From Azadirachta indica (Eukaryota; Streptophyta; Magnoliopsida; Sapindales; Meliaceae): a DNA stretch of 64,000 nt. The notes beneath the pieces were generated by a model. That model was not told where the DNA came from. It did no database searches and was given only the letters and a program-made list of their open reading frames with translations. The position numbers were made by a program, and so were the translations under genes. Below, piece by piece: positions 28,031 to 38,290 of this stretch (positions are counted from its first letter, which is position 1; the number at the start of each line of letters is the position of its first letter). The stretch lies in NCBI GenBank assembly GCA_022749755.1, contig CM040444.1:5831009-5895008 (forward strand), in the 5' to 3' direction.

Positions 28031-28675
28031 GTCAAAACCTAACATAAATTAAAATTTAGAAAAAAGAAACCCGTAAGTAAATTCGTCTTTAGCCTTTACG
28101 TATTATCCAGCCTCCTCTCTTGTCTCTACAACTCGAATCGTGCCAAAAAAATTTTAGTTGGCCATTTTTAAAAGAGATTATGAATAGTAGTTATTTATGA
28201 AAATTGGAAATCTATAGTGGTTTCTATTGAAAATTTCCTAATCTATTTCTCCCCGTGTTTGCATATGTTTCTTTGTTTTTGATACTTTCTTTTACACATT
28301 TGACTTTCAATTTTATTTCTTTGATTAATTAATTAATGTATCATATCAACATAAAATTTAATAAACTAATATTTAATTCCAAAGCCTAAAATCATGAAGA
28401 CGAAAATTAAAATAATATTAGTGGATGTACATACATATATATATTATTATTATTACAGGATAAAGTCTTTTTCTGCTTCTTTGTACACGACAATTTATTT
28501 TATATTATTTAATCTTAAATTTAAAGACAAAGTTTTCTAATGCAGTGTTGTTGTCATAGTGGACTCCACTTCTACTTTGCATTGAATAATTTGACCTCAC
28601 TTTCAAATTATTGTAGTAATGTGTTCCACTTTCGGTTTGCATTGAATATCTGAACCCACTTTTAATTAATATCAT
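28030..28675. repeat. Non-coding flank, copy 2 of 7330-7870
   Basis: Shares ordered blocks with 7330-7870 and, reversed, with 43130-44150. A short extra piece near 28140-28230 (ttttagttggccatttttaa) is not in copy 1. No gene is supported. Confidence 0.6.
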
Positions 28676-28894
28676 AATGTGTTCCACGTTCACCTTGCAT
28701 TGAACTGATACATATAAAAAATATTCAAAATGTGGAACTCATTCATTAGAAACAAAGTATGCAAGGCTATTAAAAATAGTTAGTTTTGATTTGTTAGTTA
28801 TTTAATTTATTAGATTGAGTAGTCAATTTGCATTACTGGCTTGATTAACTCTAACTGGTAAAAAAAAAAAGATTGGTTAAAAATAATTAATTGC

Positions 28895-29590
28895 AATTGA
28901 AAAGAATGTTTCATATAGGAAAAAGGAAAAAATTTGATGAAGTTGGTCGTAGGATGAATATTATGTACTAGGGAGTTGGTATTTGATTGTGCAACTAAGT
29001 AGAACTTAGACATATTTGATTATTTTTGCTGCCTAAGAGTACAAAGCCGTGCTTGGTAGATTAAGGTTGCTTGAGATACAATATTAAGTTTACCAAGTGA
29101 GAAAGAGTGAGAGTTGGCTCAAATATTGGCAAATAATTATATGAGTGGCTGAATATTCCTAAATTAAGAAATGGCGACTATCATGATAGATAAATTTGAA
29201 AAATATTGGAAGAATATTCATAGGATTTTAACAATGACCACCATGTTAGATCCGAGATATAAGATGAAATTGATTGAATATTATTTTTCCATGATATATG
29301 GTGACAATTCACCATTTCAGATTAAGAGAATTAATAATCCTTGTTTTAATTTGATTAAAAATTATGAGTTACAGTTTAACTTGCTGGAATGTTCTTCTAG
29401 TTCTAGCGCTAATAGTATCTCATATTCTATCTCTCATTCCTTTGCAACTTCTACTGAGAGACATACTGCATGTAGGTTGGGATTTAAAAATTTTATGTAG
29501 TCTAATGTAGTTGGGCATCAGAAGACTAAGTTCTAGTCATATTTGGATGATGGGGTATTGGTTGATTTTGATAGTTTTGAGACAATTATG
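28895..29590 (+). mobile_element. hAT transposase relic, copy 2
   Basis: The open segment 29171-29500 (109 codons) contains KFEKYWKNIHRI, TMLDPRYKMKLIEYYF and YGDNSPFQI. This matches the region before the dimerisation domain in plant RICESLEEPER-type hAT transposases (W/LDPR-K---). Upstream frames (28900-29170) are broken, and no zinc-finger BED domain or C-terminal dimerisation domain is present. A dead fragment. Confidence 0.75.
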
Positions 29591-30214
29591 TAAAATAGAA
29601 AAACGTTCAGAGTATATTTTTTAGTGTTAATAGAGACAATATATTTTTAAATGAAGTGTTAATATCATGTCTAGAAAATAATATTTATAATATTGATATT
29701 ATTACTTTGATTTGCTTGCAAACTTGCTAGGAAATGGGTTTAGTGTAAATTGTATTATGCTTGATAAGATGCTAATTTAGAGGAACTAGTAAGAGTGCTT
29801 AATTATGTCCTACCAATCACAACGACAACCACAACAAGAGCAACAATAATGCATGAAGAAGACAAATTAATTAAAGTAAGTGGAGTTTTAAAAAAGTCAT
29901 TATGTGTGTCTGCACAAATCCAAAAAATCTAAATCTAAATTATTATCTAAATATGAATTTTTATGAAATAGGATATAGTATAGTGATTTTGATAACATAA
30001 TGTGTTTCACGTTCACCTTGCACTGCATTGATGCATATCAAAATTATTCAAAATGTGGAACTCATCCATTAAAAACAAAGTATGCAAGGCTATTAAAAAT
30101 AGTTAGTTTTAATTTGTTAGTTATTTAATTTATTAGATTGAGTAGTCAATTTGCATTACTGGTTTGATCAACTCTAACTGGTTAAAAAAAAAAAGATTGA
30201 TTAAAAATAATTAA

Positions 30215-30905
30215 TTGCATTTAAAAAAAATGTTTCATATAGGAAAAAAGAAAAAATTTGATGAAGTTGGTCGTAGGATGAATATTATGTACTAGAGAAC
30301 TGGTATTTGATTGTGTAATTAAGTAAAACTCAGACATATTTGATTATTTTTGCTGCCTTAGAGTACAAAGTCGTGCTTGGTAGATTAAGGTTGCTTGAAA
30401 CATAATATTAAGTTTGCCAAGTGAGAAAGAGTGAGATTTGGATTAAATATTGGCAAATAATTCTATGAGTGGCTGAATATTCCTAAATTAAGAAATGACG
30501 AATATCATGATAAATAAATTTGAAAAATATTGAAAGAATGTTCATAGGATTTTAGCAATGGCCACCATGCTAGATTCGAGATATAGGATGAAATTGATTG
30601 AGTATTAATTTTCCATGATATATGGTGATAATTCACCATTTCAGATTGAGAGAATTCATAATCCTTATTTTAATTTGATTAAAGATTATGAGTTACAGTT
30701 TAAATTGCTCAAATGTTCTTCTAGTTCTAGCGCTAATAGTATATCATATTCTATCTCTCATTCCTTTGTACCCTTTACTGAGAGACATGCTACAAGTAGG
30801 TTGAGATTTAAAAATTTTATGTAGTCTAATGTAGTTGAGCATAAGAAGACTAGGTTCTAGTCATATTTGGATGATGGGTATTGGTTGATTTTGATAATTT
30901 TGAGA
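30215..30905 (+). mobile_element. hAT transposase relic, copy 3
   Basis: Tandem duplicate of copy 2. The LDPR-equivalent reads 'LDSRYRMKLIEY' followed by a stop, and the downstream YGDNSPFQIERIHNPYF part is open at 30615-30824. More decayed than copy 2. Confidence 0.7.
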
Positions 30906-31640
30906 CAATTATGTAAAATAGAAAAACGTTCAGAGTACATTTTTTGAGTGTTAATAGAGACAATATATTTTTAAATGAAGTGTTAATATCATGTCTAGAA
31001 AATAATATTTACAATATTGATATTATTAATTTGATTTGCTTGCAAACTTGCTAGGAAATGGGTTTAGTGTAAATTGTATTATGCTTGATAAGATGCTAAT
31101 TTAGAGGAACTATTAATAGTGCTTAATTATGTCCTACCAAGCACAACGACAACCGCAACAAGAACAACAATAATGCATGAAGAAGACAAATTAATTAAAG
31201 TAAGTGGAGTTTAAAAAAAGTCATTATGTATGTCTGCACAAATCCAAAAAATCTAAATCTAAAGTATTATCTAAATATGAATTTTTATGAGATAGGATTT
31301 AGTATAGTGATTTTGATAACATACATAAAGGAAAGGATAAAAAATATATATGATTACACATATTCCTTTTTCATTTTGTGAACCGTCAATAATTATTAAT
31401 TAAAAACTTTAAATTTTTTCAGGTTTTGTGCTTGCAAGATTTGAACCCAAGATCCTTGGGTTAACAGCATAATCCTTTACTGCTAGACAATAACATATCA
31501 TATAAATTATAGTGATTATTAATATTTACATTTCTTATAATACTTCTTTTTGTTTAATTTATATTAAGATATGTTATTCATTTTTTGATTGTCATATACA
31601 AAATATATTCTTTATTTTCATCAAATTTTTTAATTGGACC
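30905..31640 (+). repeat. R repeat with tRNA-like segment
   Basis: R unit following hAT relic copy 3. At 31433-31488 it contains, on the minus strand, a B-box-like GGGTTCAAATC and an A-box-like TCTAGCAGTAAAGG with tRNA-like spacing. No other gene is seen. Confidence 0.65.
31433..31490 (-). other. tRNA-like A and B boxes (SINE-like piece) within R
   Basis: On the minus strand, TCTAGCAGTAAAGG (31475-31488) precedes GGGTTCAAATC (31438-31448), as in the internal RNA polymerase III promoter of tRNA-derived SINEs. More diverged versions recur in R at 585-660, 18363-18420, 46315-46372, 48665-48745 and 49465-49530. A cloverleaf does not fold convincingly, so it is not a tRNA gene. Confidence 0.4.
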
Positions 31641-32820
31641 GATTGATTTCAAATCCAATTCGATCCGGATTGCTTGTTTTAACAAAATTTTTTTTATCTA
31701 GATTTAATAATATTTGTTTACTATAAGAAAACGTCCCTTTGGTAGTTAAAAAAAAGCCATAAAACCTTTATTGGTAGCTAGTGCAGCCATTTGCGATTAA
31801 ATTGTGTTGGCTACAATAAATCCCAAAAAAGAGTTTTTGTTATTTGCGGCTACTAAAATCAGCCGCATAAAATATTTGCTGTGAATTTTACAGTCGATAT
31901 GTATAGATCGGCAAAATGTATTTTTGTTCAACATGTAAATGGTTGTAAATAATTTGAAAATATTTTTTTTCCTACCACCTTTTATTGCCAAATATTTAGT
32001 TGTAAAAAATATTAGATATCTATATATTTTTGTACACAAATGACATATAAACTCCTACTTTATTGCGTGAATGATACGTTTATTTCCGTTTTAAAATTAA
32101 TTATCAAATACATCTCTTTTATCAACTTTTTTTGTTACTATTAGAGAAGAAAAAGGATAAAGTGCTAAATATATGTTAGTAAGAGGTGTTAAAAATAATT
32201 AGAAAGTAGTGAAACAGTACATTTTTTAGGACTTTTAAGATAAGAAAGACCGATGTCACATTATGTCAGTCTAAAAAAATGTCAGCCATCCAAGCTTTTC
32301 TAAATTTAACTATAGTCGTTCATTTTCCCTCCATATTCTTTGCTTTCATCATGCCAAAAGAAAAACACTAATATCCCAAATTGAAGTGGAGTGCGTCTGT
32401 GTTAAACCACCGATTAAATGAACCATTAATGAAATCCCAAATAAAAAATAATTCAATCCTTTAACTTAGCGATTGCATGATTGTAAGTATATTGGAGGTC
32501 GTGTGAAGCGTACAACGTAATAAACTTGTTTTGTAGTGTTGATATTGAACACTAAATATGAATTTATTGCTGATATCAATAATTACATGTTATTTTAATA
32601 GGGTATTATTAAAATGTTATTTGTTTGCTTTTATGAGTTAAATAACAGTGTGTGGTCACGTGCATGTTGCTTGGCAGTACATGCATAATGTTAAAATATT
32701 AAAGTAAAGTGTGTTATTATTTAAAAATTAAAGTTTGTTATGATTGTGGCCATGTTGCTTGGCAGTAGGTGAATAATGTTAAAATATTAAAGTAAAGTTT
32801 GTTATGATTTAAATTATTAT
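31640..32820 (+). repeat. Left arm of large inverted repeat
   Basis: Pairs in reverse complement with about 37950-40620 once the foldback element at 38698-39961 is removed. Clear landmarks are 'actataagaaaacgtccct' (31729) against 'aaagggactttgtcttgtag' (40494-40513), and 'catgccaaaagaaaaacact' (32350) against 'gtgttttcttttggcgtg' (38598-38615). The CACTA-like phrase TACTATAAGAAAA occurs at about 31719. No supported gene lies inside. Confidence 0.75.
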
Positions 32821-33045
32821 GAGATAAAGCTTAAATTGCTGGAATGTTCTTCTAGTTCTAGTGCTAATAGTAAGTCATATATTATCTCTTATTCCTTCAT
32901 ACTTTTTATTGAGAGACAAGCTACATGTAGATTGGGATTTAAAAATTTTATGAAGTCTAATGTAGTTGAGCATCAGAAAAATGAATTCTAGTCGTATTTG
33001 GATGATGGGGTATTGGTTGATTTTGATAGTTTTGAGACAATTATG
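32815..33045 (+). mobile_element. hAT transposase relic, copy 4 (3' part only)
   Basis: Begins abruptly within the sequence corresponding to 29365 of copy 2 ('gagataaagcttaaattgct') and runs to the shared end and the adjoining R unit. The start coincides with the inner edge of the inverted-repeat arm. Confidence 0.65.
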
Positions 33046-33519
33046 TAAAATAAAAAAAAATATTCAGAGGATATTTTTGAGTGTTAATAGAGGTAATATA
33101 TTTTTAAATGACGTGTTAATATCATGTCTAGAAAATAATATTTACATTATTGATGTTATTAATTTGATTTGCTTGCAAACTTGCTAGGAAATAGGTTTAG
33201 TGTAAATTGCATTATGTTGATAAGATGCTAATTTAAAGGAACTATTAACAGCGCTTAATTATGTCCTACCAAGCACAACGACAACCACAACAAGAACAAC
33301 AATAATGCATAAATAAGACAAACTAATTAAAGTATGTGGAGTTTAAAGAAAGTCATTATGTGTGTCTGCACAAATCTAAAAAAATCTAAATTTGAATTAT
33401 TATTTAAATATGAATTTTTATGAAATAGGGTATAATATAGTGATTTTTATAACATGTATAGGGATAAGCAACAATAGTACATATGATTACACATATTTTT
33501 ATATTATTTTGTGAATTAT
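33045..33519 (+). repeat. R repeat, cut by Copia LTR
   Basis: One R unit in the usual orientation, with its CAA-rich block at 33276-33302. It is interrupted at about 33520 by the LTR described next. Confidence 0.7.
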
Positions 33520-34732
33520 TGTATCTATAACAAATATCAACATTAACAATAATAAAGAGTACAAGAAGGGAGATTAAACACAATGATTTTTACATAGTTC
33601 GACAAACTACGTCTTTTGTCTAGGCCTTCAAACTCCAAGTTTGAAGATTTTGCCTCCAAATCCAAAGGCGTGCAAATACAACTCCAAATAAAACTTTTGG
33701 TGCTACTCAAACCTTACACCAAGAGGAATTGATTAGTTACCTTTTCAACATTTACAAATCAAGTGATTTATGGGTGTCACTTAAATCTCACAATCCAAAA
33801 GTGTTTTTCTCAGACTTATACACAAATAAAACAAGGAGAATATCTTGATTAAAGAGCTTGATCGAGGGATACACAAACAGTCTTTCTTTTAGATATAATT
33901 AGAAATGAAAACTATGTGTGTCATGAAGTTGATGTTTGATTTGGAAATGAAAACTCAATTTATTATAATCTAAAGCATGAAAGAAAGTTTCCCAAGGGTG
34001 TGAAACTTGTTTTAAGTGAGTTTAGATTAATATTTAGTAAAAATTGAAAACTAGCCTTTACTAGCAGTTAGGGGTTCCAAAATTTAATTTCTAGAAGTTC
34101 GGTCGACTGATATTGTTAAGTGGATTGACTAACACTGTTCATAGACATTGTTTATGGTCACTGTTTACAAGTTTGAAAATTTTGCATTTTAGTCCATTTT
34201 TAAAGTTTTAAAATCTTGTAATTTGTTTCAGTTTTTGAATTTCAAACTTTTTCAAATTAATCTACTTTTCAGATTTTGAGAACTTTCATTTTAGTCCAAT
34301 TCGCAGGTCTCAAAATCTTTCAATTTGGTCTATAAAAAGTTTATGGCTATTTTCCATAAATTTAAGAATTCACTTCAAAACTATATAGCCATATAAATTT
34401 TTGAAAAGTTTTTAAAATATTTGTTTTAATGAAAAATAAATTTGAGCTTTTAAGTATAAATTAAATAATCAATTTTAAAGACACATTATAAATAAAAAAT
34501 CACCTAATGTGTATATCTTCAATTCTTCAAATCTTCTCTTCAATTTGCTCTTAGAATTCCAATTTTGCTCTTTATGAATGTTTGATTTTGGATGTCCTTT
34601 TGATAATCAACTTACATTATAATTTTTCGTGCTAAAAATATTACAACAAATACTATAAGAAGAATTTAATTAATCGAAGATACCGATGTTTATTATTATC
34701 AAAACAATGACTTATTAGCCTTAGGGCTAACA
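33520..34732 (-). mobile_element. Copia-type LTR, 1.2 kb, minus orientation
   Basis: Read on the minus strand it begins TGTTAGCCCTAAGG, directly after a polypurine tract (GGGGGAGAT, 34733-34741), and ends ATAGATACA. It thus has TG...CA ends, as expected for a 3' LTR. The phrase near 33590 ('tacatagttcgacaaactac') is of a type common in plant Copia LTRs. The other LTR was not found in the window. Confidence 0.65.
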
Positions 34733-36661
34733 ATCTCCCCCATTTTTATGATGACAAACCATTAATTGCCAGTAAAAAATAATTTATAAATAAATCATAA
34801 AATTAGCAATTCATCATATAATTCAAAATTCATGCTCCCTCTTGATAATAGCACTAACTCAACATTTAAGTACATGAGTACTGAAAAGAAGTAGGCGTTC
34901 AAGCATTTGACAATCAATCAAACTTTCTCCCCTTTTTGTTATAAAAAAAAAATCAAATATAAATGTACAATAACAATTTTTGAAAATATATTTTACATGT
35001 ATTTTGAAGAATTTTCAAAGTACAAACTCTCCCTAAAATTTTGAGTAAATGCAATCAATTACAAGGATAGAAGAATATAAGATTAAGCTATTAAGAACTT
35101 CTCCTCCTTTTTGTTTCAAAACTGCACAAAATCAAACATTTAAAACAACACAACTTATTTATAAATTAAAATGCACTCATCATGTGAAATTAATGCAACA
35201 CACACTAAAATAAAAACACATCTTCCCCTAAATATATTGCATACCATATGATACTTCCCTCTTTTCATACATCAAAACTTGGAAGAAAATAAAATAAAAC
35301 TAATAATTTGTTTCTAATCCTTTTTAATCAAAACTGTGCATTATTGACAAGTTCAAATCAATCCAAGTTATACATAGATCAAAGTGCACATATCATGTCA
35401 TGTTAATGCAAGTCAAAAGGATAGAACAATTGTCTCTCAAAGTGTATTGCATATCAAGATAAGCATATCTGTCTTTGGCATCATAATAAACCAAAAAAAA
35501 TTCAAAAACAATTCAAGCAAATGAAAATGGATTGCAAGAATGGCATTTCTCTATGATCAAACCTTTGATGGTATAGGTTTGTAAGCTTGCTTCCATTGAT
35601 TTTCCGATGATTCATCCTCTTATAGAGCTTATATTTTGTTTTCCTTGATGAACTATGTAATATGTGGAAAAAAAAACTTCAATTTTCGATTGACCATATT
35701 GAGCATTTTGGTAGACCAAATCCTCTCTTGGTTGCCCTGTTTCTGCTTTGTTTTCTGACCAGTCAAGATTTATGATGTCATATCTCTCTATACAAATGTT
35801 CAAATTTAGTACCAAAAGTTTCTATAATCTCTGACTCCTAGAGCTTTTGATCCATATCCAATTTGCACATTTTGAATACCATATTCATTTTAGAAAAAAT
35901 CAAGATTATAGTCTACTGTAGCTTTTAGACAATTATGACCTCTGTCGATTAATCCTTGCACATCTTCTTGTAACAATGTCCGAATTGAATTCTGTAAAAT
36001 TCTATAAAAACTAGACATTTACTTATTTCCATCTATGTGTTTGTTGTCCCATAAAATAATACTAATCAGTCCCAGAGTTGCTTAAAATTAGGTTGCCAGT
36101 GTTTCAGATTGTGGAAGCCGTCACTTTCATTTCAAAATGCTTAAACCATCTATTATTGATTCTAAATAATTGATATTTGGCTTAAATGAAATTGAAATAT
36201 TAATTATAAAGTGATCAAAATTCATTTCATATCTATTTTGACATGATAAAGGAATGAATGAATTGAATGGAAATATAGTGCATGTCAAGCAACTCGAACA
36301 AGTATCAAGCGTAAATCAAGTATAAAATGAAATGAGGGATGTTTTGTCTAAATTTGCTCATGACATGTACTTTAAAACTAGATATGCTTACAAACTTAAA
36401 CCACAACATATTCTTTGAGCAATTAAACTAGAATCATGCATAAAGCAATAAAAAGGCAAGTTAAGAAATTTGATACCAATTTGCTTAAACATAATCTTTT
36501 TCATTTTTTCCAAGAATAAGATGTTTTCATTTTGTATTTAGGGAGACTTGCAAAATTTTCAGTATTCAACTTGAAATATGGTCTAGGAAAATTTTCAAAT
36601 TGCAAAATTTTCATTTAATGAAATATGGGCTAGGAAATTTGATTAACATCCAAATGGAGTT
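34733..36661 (-). mobile_element. 3' non-coding region of a Copia element (SIRE-like)
   Basis: Lies upstream of the LTR in element orientation. No pol frame is readable. Polypurine-tract-like pieces recur on the minus strand opposite 34925-34940, 35101-35117 and 35253-35266. A roughly 213-bp module is repeated ('atgcactcatcatgtgaaat' at 35169, 'gtgcacatatcatgtcatgt' at 35384). Long non-coding 3' regions with repeated polypurine tracts are known in SIRE/Maximus Copia elements; the assignment here is an inference. Confidence 0.45.
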
Positions 36662-36875
36662 TTAGTGAGGACAGAAGTTGTCACTCAAAGTTCTACTAAA
36701 AGGCCATGGCGATGGCATAATGTTGTCGCCGAAGAGACTATTAGCGACAACATGGTGTCGCTGTTGAAATATGATATGGCAACGGCACATAATTGCCGCA
36801 TAAAGTACTTTTGGCGACAACGGATTCTCGTCATCATATATCGTTTCAGCAACAATAATGTGTTGTCACTAAAAG
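36662..36875. repeat. Clustered GCGACAAC-type subterminal repeats
   Basis: Short words gcgacaac, tgtcgc and ttgtcgcc recur on both strands, far more GC-rich than the surroundings. Such arrays are typical of the subterminal regions of CACTA elements. The block is bordered by 'ttttagtg' at about 36660 and 'cactaaaag' at about 36868, and joins the protease exon fragment directly. The overlapping 93-codon open frame is not credible as a gene. Confidence 0.5.
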
Positions 36876-37090
36876 AGTCCTTCAGGTCATTCTGTGTTCC
36901 TCTTCATCCTTATGTATCCACGTTCTTCCCAATTGGATCCCCATGAGTTCTTCACGATGATGTAATCTAATCCCACTTCTTTACTTGTTCCATACCCAAT
37001 TGTTGTCACTCCATGATTAAGATGTGTTCCACAATACCCATTGACTACACCTTGCAAGCAAATAATTAATTATTATTATTAATTACTTAT
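36876..37090 (-). pseudogene. Isolated exon-4 fragment of an XCP-like protease
   Basis: On the minus strand it reads [17 protein letters not shown] with the catalytic-His region and [20 protein letters not shown] with the catalytic Asn. A TGA then falls where the other copies have the Ser codon before PEG. It includes the 3' end of intron 3 with its acceptor replaced (ttgcaag) and stops short of the C-terminus. No exons 1-3 lie nearby. It joins the GC-rich subterminal-repeat block without a gap, as a transposon-captured fragment might. Confidence 0.8.
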
Positions 37091-37451
37091 TTGTATAAGT
37101 TTATTGGCATTTGTATCATTTTATTTTTTAGTGAACTGTTTTTGTCTGAATGTGAGCTCGTGGTTACAGAATTAGGAGATCTGAACCAGTTAAAAGTGTG
37201 TGTTCTTATTATTTTATTTATAACTTATTTGATTAGATTAATTGTTGAATTAATATTGATTAATTAATTAATTAATTTATTAAAATTAGCAACATACCTA
37301 CCAACGAATCTTTTAATAATCTTACCATCTTTCTTCGTTTCTATTTTTACCTTCTTTTAAAGACGATAGTAGCTCTTATTCCATGTTATCACTAACATAA
37401 TTAATAGAGTATCTTTGCTATCACTACATAAGAGTCTCCTTGTTAGCATTA

Positions 37452-37790
37452 TCATCTACGATTATTTTCATCATGCCTAACATCACCATCAACACTGTCT
37501 TCCCCATCATTTGACCACCTTGCTTCCACATTATTTACTTCTCCAGCTAGAACATAAGACTCATGATAATCTGACTTTCCACCTCCAATCCATGAATGTT
37601 CATACGTGTTAGAGTTATTCATTGGATGGGTAGGGTTGAAAACTTGGAAAATTAAGTATTTTGTAAATTGAGTATCGTACTCAACAAGTGGGGTGTAGCT
37701 GGGTTGTTGTTCTAGGTTGTGGGGCTGATGCGTGGGGCTGTAATTTGCTAAGTCATCATAAAAACTTGCGGTAATTCTATTATAGTCAGT
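37452..37790 (-). CDS. Unidentified 112-codon open frame
   Basis: A stop-to-stop frame with protein-like composition. It contains QPHNLEQQPSYTPLVEYDTQ, then EHSWIGGGKSDYHESYVLAG and an acidic end (NDGEDSVDGDVRHDENN). The only internal Met lies midway (PMNNSNTYEH), and there is no convincing start, so it may be an exon remnant. It lies just inside the right arm of the large inverted repeat and could be a leftover of the transposon that made the arms. The family is not recognised. Confidence 0.3.
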   Translation of the reverse strand, partial: TDYNRITASFYDDLANYSPTHQPHNLEQQPSYTPLVEYDTQFTKYLIFQVFNPTHPMNNSNTYEHSWIGGGKSDYHESYVLAGEVNNVEARWSNDGEDSVDGDVRHDENNRR

Positions 37791-37949
37791 TCATCTACAT
37801 ACCACAAACAAACAAACTATTTACTAAATTGCAACAGTGTAGTTAATTTCCTTCTCCACTTTCCATCAATCATTATAAATTTATGATCACTTTAATAAAC
37901 ACTTTCTTGACAATAACAAGCAACAAAACTTGATAACAAACGAATGTCA

Positions 37950-38290
37950 ATCAACGTAACACACTTTACTTTAATATTTTAACATCGTAACACACTTTAA
38001 TATTTTAACATTATACACCTACTACCAAGCAACATGCACACAATCATAACACACTTTAATATTTTAAATCGTAACACACTTTAATAATTTTACATTATGC
38101 ACATACTGCCAATCAACATGCACAACACACTTCACTTTAATAATTTAATATTATGCACATACTGCCAAGCAACATGCACAACGCACTTCACTTTAATAAT
38201 TTAACATTATGCACATACTGCCAAGCAACATGCGCAACACACTTTAATATTTTAACATTATGCACATATTGCTAAGCAACACGCACACAA
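37950..38290. repeat. About 60-bp minisatellite
   Basis: Around five imperfect units of 'cactttaataatttaacatt' plus 'atgcacatactgccaagcaa' plus 'catgcacaacacact'. Two units lie in reverse complement in the left arm (32640-32810) and a shorter set at 49930-50060. Copy number therefore differs between related repeats. Confidence 0.75.

Larger units (their letters stand above)
28676..31320 (+). repeat. Two tandem 1.32-kb units of hAT relic plus R
   Basis: The block starting 'gtgttccacgttcaccttgc' at about 28679 recurs at about 30001, followed in both by the same hAT transposase relic and the same R unit. The period is about 1.32 kb. The junction near 30000 shares 'cataatgtgtt' with the upstream edge near 28672, which suggests unequal exchange or microhomology. 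Confidence 0.8.

Noticed and set aside
31433..31490. Possible tRNA gene on the minus strand
   Set aside because: A and B boxes are present, but acceptor and anticodon stems do not pair; better described as SINE-like.
36665..36946. 93-codon open frame starting in the GC-rich block
   Set aside because: It crosses the join between subterminal repeats and the antisense protease exon, so it has no coherent protein.
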